Source of the DNA: MED-G20 sp038108155
GTDB taxonomy: Bacteria; Bacteroidota; Bacteroidia; Flavobacteriales_D; Parvicellaceae
Assembly: GCA_038108155.1 (NCBI GenBank)
Contig: JAYNHP010000030.1
Coordinates: 1-24,139 of the forward strand
Length of the DNA: 24,139 bases
Reading direction: 5' to 3'
Part shown: positions 1 through 8,506 of the stretch, piece after piece
How positions within the stretch are numbered: the stretch's first letter is position 1
Layout: each line of letters starts with the position of its first letter
Notes under the pieces: model-generated
Database searches by the model: none
What the model saw: the letters and a program-made list of their open reading frames with translations, nothing else
What the model was told of the DNA's origin: nothing
Program-made: the position numbers and the translations under genes

Positions 1-1868
1 TTTTTTTAATAAATTTTGAAAAATCTCTTGGTTTCTTCTCTGTTTTTAATGCAGATGCTATAAAAAATGTTTCTCTTATAAAAGGAGGAATGCCATCTAA
101 CTATGGCGGGAGATTGTCTTCCGTACTAGACATTACCATGAAAGATGGCAACTACAAATCATTTCAGGCAGATGGTGGAATAGGAGTAATAGCATCTAGA
201 CTAACCCTTCAAGGGCCGATTAAAGAAGATACTGCATCTTATATCATTTCTGGAAGAAGAACTTACATTGATGTTTTGGCAGAGCCATTTATTCCCGAAA
301 CTTCTCCATCTAAAGGTTCAGGCTACTATTTTTTCGATCTTACTGCAAAACTAAATTGGAGGCTTTCAGATAAAGACCGATTGTATTTAAGTAGTTACTT
401 TGGAAGAGACATTTTTTCATTTAAAAACCAAGATTTAGATTTTAATTTCAATGTTCCATGGGGAAATGCTACTGCTTCGCTCAGGTGGAACCATTTATTT
501 AATGATAGGTTATTTGTAAATACTACAGCTGTTTTTACAGATTATAATTTTGCTTTTGAAGGCGGTTCTAATGGGTTTAACTTTAGGTTAGGTTCCGGAA
601 TAAGAGATATAAACCTTAAGCAAGACTATACTTATTACCACAACTCTTTACATAATTTTAAGTTTGGTTGGAACTATACTTTTCATCGTTTTGTTCCATC
701 AAGTTTATCTGCAAGTTCTGGCGATGTTGAATTTAATACTATAGATGAGGTAAAGATTTTTGGAAACGAATATGCTGTTTACTTTCAAGACGAATGGGAT
801 ATTAATGAAGACTTAAAAATAAATATAGGATTTAGACTTTCTGCTTACCAGCACATTGGCCCTTTTACAAGATATTATAAAAACCCTTATAGCGGAGCTA
901 CAGATAGCACAACCACTTATTCCAATTTTGAATCTATTAAAACTTATTTTGGGCCAGAGCCAAGATTTTCTGCAAGATATTTACTACCTGATAAATCTTC
1001 TTTTAAGTTTGGATTTGCCCACAACTACCAATATATTCACTTGGCATCTGTTTCATCGGTTTCATTACCTACAGACTTATGGTTTCCTAGTACCGAAAAA
1101 GTAAAACCACAGGTGGGAACACAGTATAGCATAGGCTATTTCAGAAATTTTTTGAAAAACAACTACGAAGTTTCAGTAGAAGCTTATTATAAAGATTTGA
1201 ATAATTTGATTGAGTACAAAGAGAATTCTTTTCCAGAAGATAATTTAAATAACAACGTAGATAACCAACTTACTTTTGGCAACGGATATTCTTATGGAGC
1301 TGAATTTTTTATTAAAAAACGAACTGGCGATTTCAATGGCTGGATTGGTTACACATATTCTAAAACCATGAGAAAATTTGATGCTATTGATAATGGAGAA
1401 TGGTTTCCAGCAAAATACGATAGAAGAAACGACCTTTCATTGGTTGGACAGTACCAAATAAATGATAGAGTAAACATCGGAGCTGTTTTTGTTTACGCTA
1501 CAGGCAACGCTATTTCACTTCCCGAAAGAAGGTGGTTTTCGTTAGAAGAAAATAGAATTATTACTGTTTGGAGTAAAAGAAATCAATACAGGCTTAACCC
1601 TTACCATAGACTAGATATTTCCTTAACCATTGACGCCAAGCCTTTTAAGGAAAAATTAAATGCAGAAACCAATAAAATGGTGAAAGTAAAAAAGAAGGTT
1701 ACTTCTTCTTGGAATTTTTCTGTTTACAATGCATATAATAGGGCCAATCCATATTTTATATTCTTTGATTTTAGTGGAGATCCTCTTCTAGGAACTGCAG
1801 AATTTGGAGCAAGTCAAGTTTCTCTTTTCCCAATATTGCCAAGTGTTACATGGAATTTTAAATTTTGA
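1..1868 (+). CDS. TonB-dependent outer-membrane receptor, 5' end missing
   Basis: The reading frame is already open at base 3 and continues without a stop to TGA at 1866-1868, so the gene is cut by the left edge. The first in-frame ATG (base 90) is not the real start, because the residues before it already belong to the plug domain: GFFSVFNADAIKNVSLIKGG leads straight into MPSNYGGRLSSVLDI, the plug signature of Bacteroidota receptors. The rest is a beta-barrel with alternating aromatic strands that ends in the aromatic C-terminus NFKF, as expected for outer-membrane insertion. Proteins of this type take up large substrates with energy from TonB/ExbBD. The next gene, a DUF4249 lipoprotein, overlaps its stop codon by one base, a common pairing in this phylum. 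The substrate cannot be told. The N-terminal signal peptide and any carboxypeptidase-like extension lie outside the window. Confidence 0.93.
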   Translation, partial: FLINFEKSLGFFSVFNADAIKNVSLIKGGMPSNYGGRLSSVLDITMKDGNYKSFQADGGIGVIASRLTLQGPIKEDTASYIISGRRTYIDVLAEPFIPETSPSKGSGYYFFDLTAKLNWRLSDKDRLYLSSYFGRDIFSFKNQDLDFNFNVPWGNATASLRWNHLFNDRLFVNTTAVFTDYNFAFEGGSNGFNFRLGSGIRDINLKQDYTYYHNSLHNFKFGWNYTFHRFVPSSLSASSGDVEFNTIDEVKIFGNEYAVYFQDEWDINEDLKINIGFRLSAYQHIGPFTRYYKNPYSGATDSTTTYSNFESIKTYFGPEPRFSARYLLPDKSSFKFGFAHNYQYIHLASVSSVSLPTDLWFPSTEKVKPQVGTQYSIGYFRNFLKNNYEVSVEAYYKDLNNLIEYKENSFPEDNLNNNVDNQLTFGNGYSYGAEFFIKKRTGDFNGWIGYTYSKTMRKFDAIDNGEWFPAKYDRRNDLSLVGQYQINDRVNIGAVFVYATGNAISLPERRWFSLEENRIITVWSKRNQYRLNPYHRLDISLTIDAKPFKEKLNAETNKMVKVKKKVTSSWNFSVYNAYNRANPYFIFFDFSGDPLLGTAEFGASQVSLFPILPSVTWNFKF

Positions 1869-2773
1869 TGAAAAATATATACTACATATTGTTAATTGGT
1901 CTTTTGGGATGTACCAAATCCATAGTGTTTGAATTACCAGAAATTGAACAGACTATTGTGGTGGAAGCTACCGTAGAGAGTGGATTACCTCCAAGAGTTA
2001 TTTTAACTAATAGTCAAGGCTATTTTGAAGCATTAGACAGTACTATTCTTTCCGATATTTTTATCCACGATGCAGATGTAGTTCTAAGCGATGGTGTAGA
2101 AAGCTTTTCTTTGCAAGAAATTAATTTTAATGGAGTTTATTTCTACACTTCTTTAGATTTAGATGCAGTTGGTCAATTTGGTAAATCTTATTCACTTTCA
2201 ATTGAAGTAAATGATAAGAATGTTTATTCAACTACCACAATTCCACATCCACTTTTTATAGATAGTTTATGGTTTGATAAATATGTAGCTTATGATTCTT
2301 TGGGTTTGATAGGTGCTAGGTTTAGTGACCCAGATACTTTAGGCAATTGTTACAGATGGTTTGCTCAAAGAATTAATTCTTACACTTACAATTATCCTCC
2401 TCCTTTTGACAATGTTAAAGGAACCATTAAAGATTCTCGTCCTTTGCCACCGATAGGAAGTTCTACAGACGACAAGTTGTTCAATGGATTGTCTTTTGAT
2501 TTTATTTTTCCTAGGGGAGAAGACGGTTTGTCAGAGGGACCTGATGATAATGATATTGAAGCTGGATTTTATAAAATTGGCGATACAATTTTGGTGAAAT
2601 CTACTACTACTACTTATCCAATTTACTTGTATGTGAGGGCCATGGAAAATGCTGCTGTTTCCAATGGAAGTATTTTTTCTTCACCAGGAAATCTTCCTTA
2701 TAATGTGCAAGGAGATGGAATTGGGATTTTTTATGGGTATGGAGTTTCTTACGATACTTTAATTTGTGAATAA
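1868..2773 (+). CDS. DUF4249 family lipoprotein
   Basis: A 301-residue protein. It starts at an ATG sharing its A with the stop of the receptor gene before it (TGATG), so the two are almost certainly translationally coupled. A TTG three bases upstream is also in frame but is less likely. The N-terminus is a lipoprotein signal: hydrophobic YYILLIGLLG followed by Cys15 (lipobox LLGC). After it come the short conserved opening EIEQTIVVEATVESG and the beta-rich body, with a TTTIPHP segment, that I recognise as DUF4249. Members of that family are commonly encoded next to TonB-dependent receptors in Bacteroidota. By analogy with other lipoproteins paired with receptors it may sit in the outer membrane and assist the receptor, but the biochemical role is unknown. 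The family call rests on recall of family features and context. Confidence 0.85.
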   Translation: MKNIYYILLIGLLGCTKSIVFELPEIEQTIVVEATVESGLPPRVILTNSQGYFEALDSTILSDIFIHDADVVLSDGVESFSLQEINFNGVYFYTSLDLDAVGQFGKSYSLSIEVNDKNVYSTTTIPHPLFIDSLWFDKYVAYDSLGLIGARFSDPDTLGNCYRWFAQRINSYTYNYPPPFDNVKGTIKDSRPLPPIGSSTDDKLFNGLSFDFIFPRGEDGLSEGPDDNDIEAGFYKIGDTILVKSTTTTYPIYLYVRAMENAAVSNGSIFSSPGNLPYNVQGDGIGIFYGYGVSYDTLICE

Positions 2774-2802
2774 GTTTTTTTCGCATAGCTACTCATAAAT
2801 AA

Positions 2803-2810
2803 TATATTTG
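2803..2810 (+). promoter_or_regulatory. Candidate -7 box for trxB
   Basis: TATATTTG matches the Bacteroidota -7 consensus TAnnTTTG and lies 18 bases before the ATG at 2829. The expected -33 position (around 2780) has only TTTTCG, a weak match to TTTG. If used, transcription would start near 2816 with a leader of about a dozen bases. The box covers the in-frame TTG at 2808, which argues that translation starts at the downstream ATG. Confidence 0.4.
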
Positions 2811-2828
2811 AAATCTAAAAAATTATTT

Positions 2829-3779
2829 ATGTCAACTATTGAAAAAGTTAAGTGCTTAATTATTGGTTCTGGTCCGGCAGGATTTACTGCTGCAATTTAT
2901 GCTTCTAGAGCAAATATGTTTCCAGTTTTGTACCAAGGAATACAGCCAGGAGGTCAGTTAACTACTACTACTGATGTGGATAATTTCCCAGGTTATGCCA
3001 AGGGGGTTAACGGTACTCAAATGATGGTAGATTTAGAAGAACAAGCCAAACGTTTTGGTACTGATGTAAGATCTGGTATGATAACAAAAGTTGATTTTAC
3101 AGGACCGGTACACAAGGTATGGGTAGACAATAAATTAGAAATTCATTCAGATACTATTGTTATTTCTACTGGTGCTTCTGCAAGATATTTAGGTTTGGAT
3201 TCAGAACAGCATTATTTATCTAATGGTGGTGGTGTTTCCGCATGTGCTGTTTGCGATGGTTTCTTTTACAAGGGACAAGAAACGGTAATTGTTGGTGCAG
3301 GAGATTCAGCTTGTGAGGAGGCATCTTATTTAGCAAATATTTGTACTAAGGTAACTATGCTGGTAAGAAGAGACGAATTCAGAGCTTCTAAAATAATGGC
3401 TGATAGAGTAAGAGGAATTGAAAATATCGAAATACTACACAATACGGAATTAGACGAGGTGTTGGGTGATGGAAATGTTGTTACGGGTGCAAGAGTAGTT
3501 AATAACAAAACCCAAGAAAAGCACGAAATATCTTGTACAGGGGTGTTTATTGCGATAGGACATACACCTAACACCAAAGTTTTTAATCCATGGTTAAAAA
3601 TGGATGAAAACGGATATATAGTAAACAATCCAGGTTCTTCTAAAACCAATGTAGATGGTGTTTTTGTTTCTGGAGATGCTGCAGATCATGTATATCGTCA
3701 GGCGGTTACTGCTGCTGGTACAGGCTGTATGGCTGCACTAGATGCAGAAAGATATTTGGCTGCTAAGGGTTTGCATTAA
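2829..3779 (+). CDS. trxB: Thioredoxin-disulfide reductase
   Basis: A 316-residue flavoprotein that uses NADPH to reduce thioredoxin in the cytoplasm. In order it shows the FAD-binding GSGPAG near residue 13, the GGQLTTTTDVDNFPG segment, the redox-active CAVC pair (Cys139 and Cys142), the NADPH-binding GAGDSACEEA motif, the VRRDEFRAS segment that recognises the NADPH phosphate, and the C-terminal FAD motif GDAADHVYRQAVTAAGTGC. All catalytic parts are intact and the length is normal for the low-molecular-weight class. I chose the ATG at 2829 over an in-frame TTG at 2808 because MSTIEKVKCLIIG fits the family N-terminus and the TTG lies inside a likely promoter box. It stands as its own transcription unit between the receptor pair and the peptidase. 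Confidence 0.97.
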   Translation: MSTIEKVKCLIIGSGPAGFTAAIYASRANMFPVLYQGIQPGGQLTTTTDVDNFPGYAKGVNGTQMMVDLEEQAKRFGTDVRSGMITKVDFTGPVHKVWVDNKLEIHSDTIVISTGASARYLGLDSEQHYLSNGGGVSACAVCDGFFYKGQETVIVGAGDSACEEASYLANICTKVTMLVRRDEFRASKIMADRVRGIENIEILHNTELDEVLGDGNVVTGARVVNNKTQEKHEISCTGVFIAIGHTPNTKVFNPWLKMDENGYIVNNPGSSKTNVDGVFVSGDAADHVYRQAVTAAGTGCMAALDAERYLAAKGLH

Positions 3780-3787
3780 GAATTAAA

Positions 3788-3795
3788 TAGTTTTG
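3788..3795 (+). promoter_or_regulatory. Candidate -7 box for the M14 peptidase
   Basis: TAGTTTTG matches TAnnTTTG and ends 16 bases before the ATG at 3812. A TTTG at 3770-3773 is the only -33 candidate, but the spacing of 14 bases is short against the usual 19 or so. A moderate match only. Confidence 0.33.
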
Positions 3796-3811
3796 ATTAA
3801 ATTCATCAACT

Positions 3812-5518
3812 ATGATTCGAAGTATATTTCTTATACTATTTGCAATAATTTTCTCTAACATTTATTCCCAAGAAAAATGGAGGGGAAACACCACTCCAAC
3901 CTATAGTGAATTAATTACTCATCTTAAGAAAATTTCTAGCTTACATACTGAAGTAGAACTTTACAATATGGGACCATCAGACTATGGTTTGCCTATTTAT
4001 GTCTGTATTGTAAATGGAGCAAAAGATTCTATCAACACCTTCAAAAAAGCTAGGGAAGAGACAACTATTTTATTTAACAATGCTATTCATCCAGGTGAGC
4101 CAGATGGTATCAATGCTTGTTTAATTTGGTTAGAAGAGCTTTTAAACAACAAAAAAAGCATTAAAAAATTACCTGTGGTTGCTTTTGTTCCAGCTTATAA
4201 TATTGGTGGAATGCTCAATAGGTCTAGTAATAGTAGAGCCAATCAAAATGGGCCTAACGAATATGGTTTTCGGGGAAATGCTCAAAATTTAGATCTAAAT
4301 AGAGACTTTATAAAAATGGATGCGGTCAACTCTTTTACTTTTGCTAAAATATTTCATGTATTAGATCCAGATGTGTTTGTAGACAACCATGTTTCTAATG
4401 GTGCAGACTACCAATACGTTTTGACCTATATAAGTTCTCTAAGAGAAAGATTGGCACCAAGTTTAAATAATATTATTTACGATGGAATTTTACCAAACTT
4501 AGAGAAGAATTTAAAAGAATATCATAATATAGATTTATTTCCTTATGTGGATTTAAATGGAAAAACACCAAATGAAGGAATCGTTTCTTTTAACGACCTT
4601 CCACGATATGCGATGGGTTATGGCTCTCTATTCCATTCTATAAGTTTTACAGTAGAAACCCATATGCTAAAACCATTCCCTCTTAGAGTAGAGGCTACCT
4701 TGGCTTTCATGAAAGAATTAATTAAGTGGACTTCATTAAACAAGTCTTCGATTGAAAAATCCAGAGTAGAAGCTAGAAGATTTGTAATAGAATCGCCATA
4801 TTTAAAGTACAACTACATTAATTCTTACAAAAAAGATTCTATACTTTTTAAGGGATACGAGCATTCTTTTCCAGTTCATAAAATAACTGGCCTTAGTAGA
4901 CTTATGTACGATACTAACAAACCATACACTAAATATGTTCCCTTTTACAATAGTTTTGTTGCAAACGATTCTGTGCAACTTCCAAAATTCTATTATATAA
5001 CCGCTCAGGAAAAAGATGTAGTAGAAAGATTATTGGCCAATAAGGTTAAAATGACCAAGACGCTTCGTGATACTTTAATGAATCTTGGGGTATATAGAGT
5101 GGTTGATTTCACTCCGTCTAAAAAACCATACGAAGGACATTTTAAATTAAAAAATATCAAAATACAAAGAGATCAAGAACCAGTTCAGTTAAAGAAAGGG
5201 GACTGGATGGTAGATTCTAATCAAGATGCTGCACTTTTTATTCATTCTGTACTACAACCAGAGCTGGAAGACGCTTACTTAAGCTGGAATTTTTTTGATA
5301 GTTACTTACAACAGAAAGAATATTTTTCTAGCTATGTTTTTATAGATAAGATAGAAGAGATTTTAGAAAACGATCTTAAGCTAAAAAAAGAATACGAACT
5401 AAAGAAAAAAGAAGATGCTGCTTTTGCTAATTCTGAATGGAACCAGCTGTATTTTATTTATAAAAGAAGTGCTTATTTCGAAAAAAGCTACAATAGATTA
5501 CCTATTTACTTTCAATAA
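3812..5518 (+). CDS. Secreted M14 family zinc metallocarboxypeptidase
   Basis: A 568-residue exported protein. The N-terminus is a signal peptide (IRSIFLILFAIIFSNIYSQ, likely cut just before Gln20). The peptidase domain follows. HPGEPDG supplies the zinc ligands His93 and Glu96 (HxxE). NLDLNRDF (159-166) carries the substrate-carboxylate-binding Asn-Arg pair. DNHVSNGADYQY carries the third zinc ligand His193. VETHML holds the probable catalytic Glu282. This full set fits an active M14 enzyme that removes C-terminal amino acids or trims peptides in the periplasm or outside the cell. The C-terminal 250 or so residues are not an obvious known domain. It stands convergent to the membrane-protein gene beginning nine bases later on the other strand. 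The peptide substrate is unknown. Confidence 0.9.
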   Translation: MIRSIFLILFAIIFSNIYSQEKWRGNTTPTYSELITHLKKISSLHTEVELYNMGPSDYGLPIYVCIVNGAKDSINTFKKAREETTILFNNAIHPGEPDGINACLIWLEELLNNKKSIKKLPVVAFVPAYNIGGMLNRSSNSRANQNGPNEYGFRGNAQNLDLNRDFIKMDAVNSFTFAKIFHVLDPDVFVDNHVSNGADYQYVLTYISSLRERLAPSLNNIIYDGILPNLEKNLKEYHNIDLFPYVDLNGKTPNEGIVSFNDLPRYAMGYGSLFHSISFTVETHMLKPFPLRVEATLAFMKELIKWTSLNKSSIEKSRVEARRFVIESPYLKYNYINSYKKDSILFKGYEHSFPVHKITGLSRLMYDTNKPYTKYVPFYNSFVANDSVQLPKFYYITAQEKDVVERLLANKVKMTKTLRDTLMNLGVYRVVDFTPSKKPYEGHFKLKNIKIQRDQEPVQLKKGDWMVDSNQDAALFIHSVLQPELEDAYLSWNFFDSYLQQKEYFSSYVFIDKIEEILENDLKLKKEYELKKKEDAAFANSEWNQLYFIYKRSAYFEKSYNRLPIYFQ

Positions 5519-5527
5519 AAACCAATT

Positions 5528-6322
5528 TTAATTATCCTTAATTGATTTCACTTTCTCTGTAAAAACATATAGTAACATATGTGTTTTCTTCTTTGAGTTA
5601 AGCTCTGACGGTCCAGTATAGATATAGTTAATTTTAAGTTCTGGATGGTTTTCTTTAAAAGTATTGATGGTGGTTTCCCATACCAATTTATCGGCTAAAA
5701 ATGGAAAGTCAAATTTGTATACATCCTCAATGACTTCAATTCCATCAACTGGTGCACTTACATTGTTAAAAGTCTTACTAGAAAAGTCTATAATGGAAAT
5801 AGAGGCACCTGCAGTAATTAAAATACCAATTGCTATTGCAATTTTCAATCCTTTATCAACTTTGAATTCTAATAACTTACCATCAGAACTAGAAATATAT
5901 TTAAATAAAACCCAAGATGCTATTAATATTAGCCAAAATAATCCATGCTCCAATAGTTGAAATCGATCGCCAAATATCTGATCTGCAATCGAAAATAAAC
6001 TAAATAAGGTAATGGATGTGAAAATGGCTCTAAAAAACCATTTCTGAGAAAGAGATTCTTTTCCTTTTAAAAAGTTTATACTAGCCAATAAATAAAATAC
6101 GAAGTTCAATCCTTCCAACGAAGAAACAAAAGCCAATGCTATCGTAGCAAAAATAGGGTCTTTCAATCCTAGAGATCCAAAAAACTTAACAAATAATGCG
6201 AAGAAATCTTTTCCTACCCATAAATGATGTACATCAGGAATTATCTTATCTAGAACACTCAATCCCCAAAAAAAAGTCCAATAAAACAGTATTGAAAATC
6301 TTAATATGTTTTTTTCTTTCAT
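5528..6322 (-). CDS. Five-TM membrane protein of unknown function, paralog B
   Basis: A 264-residue protein I do not recognise. Five hydrophobic segments can be seen, at roughly residues 10-28, 58-85, 95-114, 122-142 and 159-180, followed by a soluble tail of about 80 residues that probably faces the periplasm. It is clearly related to the gene just upstream (6319-7125). Shared stretches are SILFYW at the first segment, LWVG.D.FA, FGDRF.LLEH (118-126, before segment four) and a tail motif VYK.(D/S)FPFL. Its start overlaps the stop of that paralog by four bases (ATGA), so the two are co-translated and probably act as a pair. The number of segments loosely recalls small DoxX-like membrane proteins, but I see no motif that fixes this. 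The position after a photolyase/pterin operon may be meaningful or may be chance. Confidence 0.8.
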   Translation of the reverse strand: MKEKNILRFSILFYWTFFWGLSVLDKIIPDVHHLWVGKDFFALFVKFFGSLGLKDPIFATIALAFVSSLEGLNFVFYLLASINFLKGKESLSQKWFFRAIFTSITLFSLFSIADQIFGDRFQLLEHGLFWLILIASWVLFKYISSSDGKLLEFKVDKGLKIAIAIGILITAGASISIIDFSSKTFNNVSAPVDGIEVIEDVYKFDFPFLADKLVWETTINTFKENHPELKINYIYTGPSELNSKKKTHMLLYVFTEKVKSIKDN

Positions 6323-7125
6323 AATTTATCCTCCGTCATTATATAAAAAATAAGACCGTCTGCTTTTTTCAACCTAAGCGGATTTGGAACTGTATAAATG
6401 TGATTTATTTTTTTTGTTGGATTCTCAGATTTAAACTGGTCAATAGTTTTTTCAAAAACAACACTTCCACCAAGAAAAGGAAAAGAAACTTTATATATGT
6501 TATCACCAACTTGCTCAGCAGTTAATGCATCTGTTCTTCTGCTAAAAAAATTATAATTATAATTAAATATAGAAAAGCAAGTGGTTGAAACCAACATTAA
6601 AGAAATTACAAAAACTAGTATAATTTGTTTTTTATTAATTGCCATATTTTCTTTTTCTGAATTGTTCTCTAATCTTATAAAAGCCACCCAAGAAAAGAGT
6701 GTCAAAAACCAAAACAAAGTGTGTTCTAATAATTCAAATCTATCTCCAAAAATATGATCTCCTATGGAAAAAATAGTGAAGGTGATAAGTGTTAATACTA
6801 TACCTATGAAAAACCAAGTCCTTGATGTTTCATTTTTCTTCTTCAAGTAATATAACAGTGCACCAGTAAAGAAAACAAATGCAAAAACTTCCAACGCTGC
6901 AGCCACAATCAAAGCAAAATTGGCTATGGCTGGTGATTCCAATCCCGCAGAAGCAAAAAACTTCTGAAATTGAGCAAATCTGTCTCTACCAACCCATAGG
7001 AATAAGCTACCGCCAATTATTTTATCTACAATATTAAATAACCAAAATATAGACCAGTAAAAAAGAATGGAATATCGTACTAATTCGTTGGTAGGTATTT
7101 TTTTGTCGACAAAAGAAATTTTCAT
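6319..7125 (-). CDS. Five-TM membrane protein of unknown function, paralog A
   Basis: A 268-residue protein, the first of a tandem pair with the gene at 5528-6322. It has the same plan: five hydrophobic segments at about residues 18-38, 68-94, 104-124, 132-150 and 167-187, then a soluble C-terminal tail of about 80 residues. Shared with its partner are SILFYW, DKII, LWVG.D.FA.F.KFF, WFF.(G/A)I, FGDRF.LLEH (126-135) and the tail segment IYTVPNPLRL, matched in the partner by IYTGPSEL. Charged residues Asp123, Asp128, Arg129, Glu131, Glu134 and His135 lie at the membrane border of segments three and four in both copies, so they may form a site. It lies 86 bases downstream of the photolyase gene on the same strand. 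No family is recognised. Confidence 0.8.
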   Translation of the reverse strand: MKISFVDKKIPTNELVRYSILFYWSIFWLFNIVDKIIGGSLFLWVGRDRFAQFQKFFASAGLESPAIANFALIVAAALEVFAFVFFTGALLYYLKKKNETSRTWFFIGIVLTLITFTIFSIGDHIFGDRFELLEHTLFWFLTLFSWVAFIRLENNSEKENMAINKKQIILVFVISLMLVSTTCFSIFNYNYNFFSRRTDALTAEQVGDNIYKVSFPFLGGSVVFEKTIDQFKSENPTKKINHIYTVPNPLRLKKADGLIFYIMTEDKL

Positions 7126-7211
7126 AAATGTAAATAAGAAACTAATCTACGATTTTCTTCTTTTAAGAGTACTTAATAAATTTAAGAAACTAAAATTATA
7201 AGGGTTTACTA

Positions 7212-8504
7212 CTATGCTTTTCCGGAAAAAATCTCTAATCCCTCTTTGTAACTTGCTATTGCTCTATTTCTTGCAAATGCATGTTCTACCACAGGATTTG
7301 GATAAGAAAATTCATTCAAATCTTCTACCCATTTATTGATATAAGTATTTTGTTTATCAAATTTTTTAATCTGTTCACTTGGATTAAATACTCTAAAATA
7401 GGGTGCAGCATCACATCCTGTACCAGCACTCCATTGCCAATTACCATTATTGGAAGAAAGCTCATAGTCTAGAAGTTTTTTGGCAAAATAAGCTTCTCCC
7501 CATCGCCAATCTATTAGTAAATGCTTGCATAAAAAACCTGCAGTAACCATTCTAACTCTATTGTGCATAAAACCAGTTTGGTTAAGTTCTCTCATTCCAG
7601 CATCTACAAGAGGATATCCAGTTTCTCCTTTGCACCATTTTTCAAATTCTTCGTCGTTATTTCTCCACTTTATAAAATTGTATTTAGGTCTGAAATTTTC
7701 GTGAACTACTTTTGGGAAATGCCACAATATTTGCATAAAAAACTCTCTCCATATAAGCTCACTTAAATAAGTATCGTTAAGGTCTTTTACCTTACTTACT
7801 ATCTCTCTTATACTTACTGTGCCAAACCTTAAATGAGGACCAATTTTAGAAGTGCTGTCTAGAGATGGAAAATTTCTTGTTTCTTCATAATTATGGACTC
7901 TATCCAAACTAAAAGGAGGTACTTTTATGGAAGACTTTTTAAAACCTAATTCCTCCATACTTGGAAACTCGTGGTTAGATTTACAGAATTTTTTAGAGTT
8001 TAATTTTAATTCTAAATGAAATCCTTCCTCCTTAAACTTTGCCAACCATTTATTTTTAAATGGGGTAAAAACAGTGTAGGGTAGACCATCGTTTTTTACC
8101 ACTTCATTTTTTTCAAATATAACCTGGTCTTTAGAAGAAATAAGTTCTGATCCATTCTCTAACAGAAGTTTATTTATTTCTTCATCTCTAGCTATGGCAT
8201 ATGGTTCGTAATCTCTGTTAGTGTATACTTTTAATTCAGGATTTTCTTGAGATAGCTGTTTGAAAACATCTAGCGGTTTTCCATAGAAAATTTTTAAAGA
8301 ACTATTATAGGAAATTAGTTCTTTATTAATTTTTTGTAATTCGTGGTAAATAAAATTAACTCTTGGGTCATCATTGGGCAACTCATCAATAATCTCTTTA
8401 TCAAAAATAAATATTGGCTGTACATCCTTAGATTTTAAAAGGGCTAAATTAAGACCAGTATTATCCAATAATCTTAAATCTCTTCTAAACCAAAAAATTG
8501 TCAT
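7212..8504 (-). CDS. phrB: Deoxyribodipyrimidine photolyase (class I CPD type)
   Basis: A 430-residue FAD enzyme that uses blue or near-UV light to split cyclobutane pyrimidine dimers in DNA. The N-terminal antenna domain (about 1-130) opens with IFWFRRDLRLLDN; the helical FAD domain fills the rest. Comparing with the E. coli enzyme from memory, the substrate-site Glu274 and Trp277 correspond to Glu249 and Trp252 (ELIWREF). The electron-transfer triad Trp306/359/382 corresponds to Trp280, Trp333 and Trp356. Trp384 matches Trp358, and the flavin-contacting Asn378 matches Asn352 or its neighbour. GYPLVDAGMREL and the ending PNPVVEHAFARNRA are also family-typical. All key residues are present, so it should be an active repair enzyme rather than a signalling cryptochrome, though the sequence alone cannot exclude a cryptochrome role. 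The gene follows the SDR gene after two bases. Confidence 0.94.
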   Translation of the reverse strand: MTIFWFRRDLRLLDNTGLNLALLKSKDVQPIFIFDKEIIDELPNDDPRVNFIYHELQKINKELISYNSSLKIFYGKPLDVFKQLSQENPELKVYTNRDYEPYAIARDEEINKLLLENGSELISSKDQVIFEKNEVVKNDGLPYTVFTPFKNKWLAKFKEEGFHLELKLNSKKFCKSNHEFPSMEELGFKKSSIKVPPFSLDRVHNYEETRNFPSLDSTSKIGPHLRFGTVSIREIVSKVKDLNDTYLSELIWREFFMQILWHFPKVVHENFRPKYNFIKWRNNDEEFEKWCKGETGYPLVDAGMRELNQTGFMHNRVRMVTAGFLCKHLLIDWRWGEAYFAKKLLDYELSSNNGNWQWSAGTGCDAAPYFRVFNPSEQIKKFDKQNTYINKWVEDLNEFSYPNPVVEHAFARNRAIASYKEGLEIFSGKA

Positions 8505-8506
8505 TT

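Noticed and set aside
1865..1870. TTG at 1865 as the start of the DUF4249 gene
   Set aside because: The ATG three bases later fits the lipoprotein signal equally well and gives the classic TGATG coupling with the receptor gene.
2808..2828. TTG at 2808 as the start of trxB
   Set aside because: It would add seven residues not typical of the family and lies inside the likely -7 box; the ATG at 2829 is better.
3326..3649. A 107-codon open frame on the minus strand inside trxB
   Set aside because: It is antisense to the NADPH-binding half of an intact trxB and has no recognisable domain.
5519..5545. A terminator between the convergent peptidase and membrane-protein genes
   Set aside because: Only nine bases separate the genes, and the AT-rich partial repeats there (CAATT/AATTG) do not form a convincing stem.
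7172..7186. A hairpin CTTAA-TAAAT-TTAAG after the photolyase gene as a terminator
   Set aside because: The stem is five A/T-rich pairs with only one G-C, too weak to call, and the downstream genes may be co-transcribed.
7560..7600. Loss of a tryptophan of the photolyase electron-transfer triad (Phe312 in GFMHNR where E. coli has Trp)
   Set aside because: Counting along the E. coli protein places that residue at 338, outside the triad. The true triad positions (Trp280, Trp333, Trp356 here) are all tryptophan.
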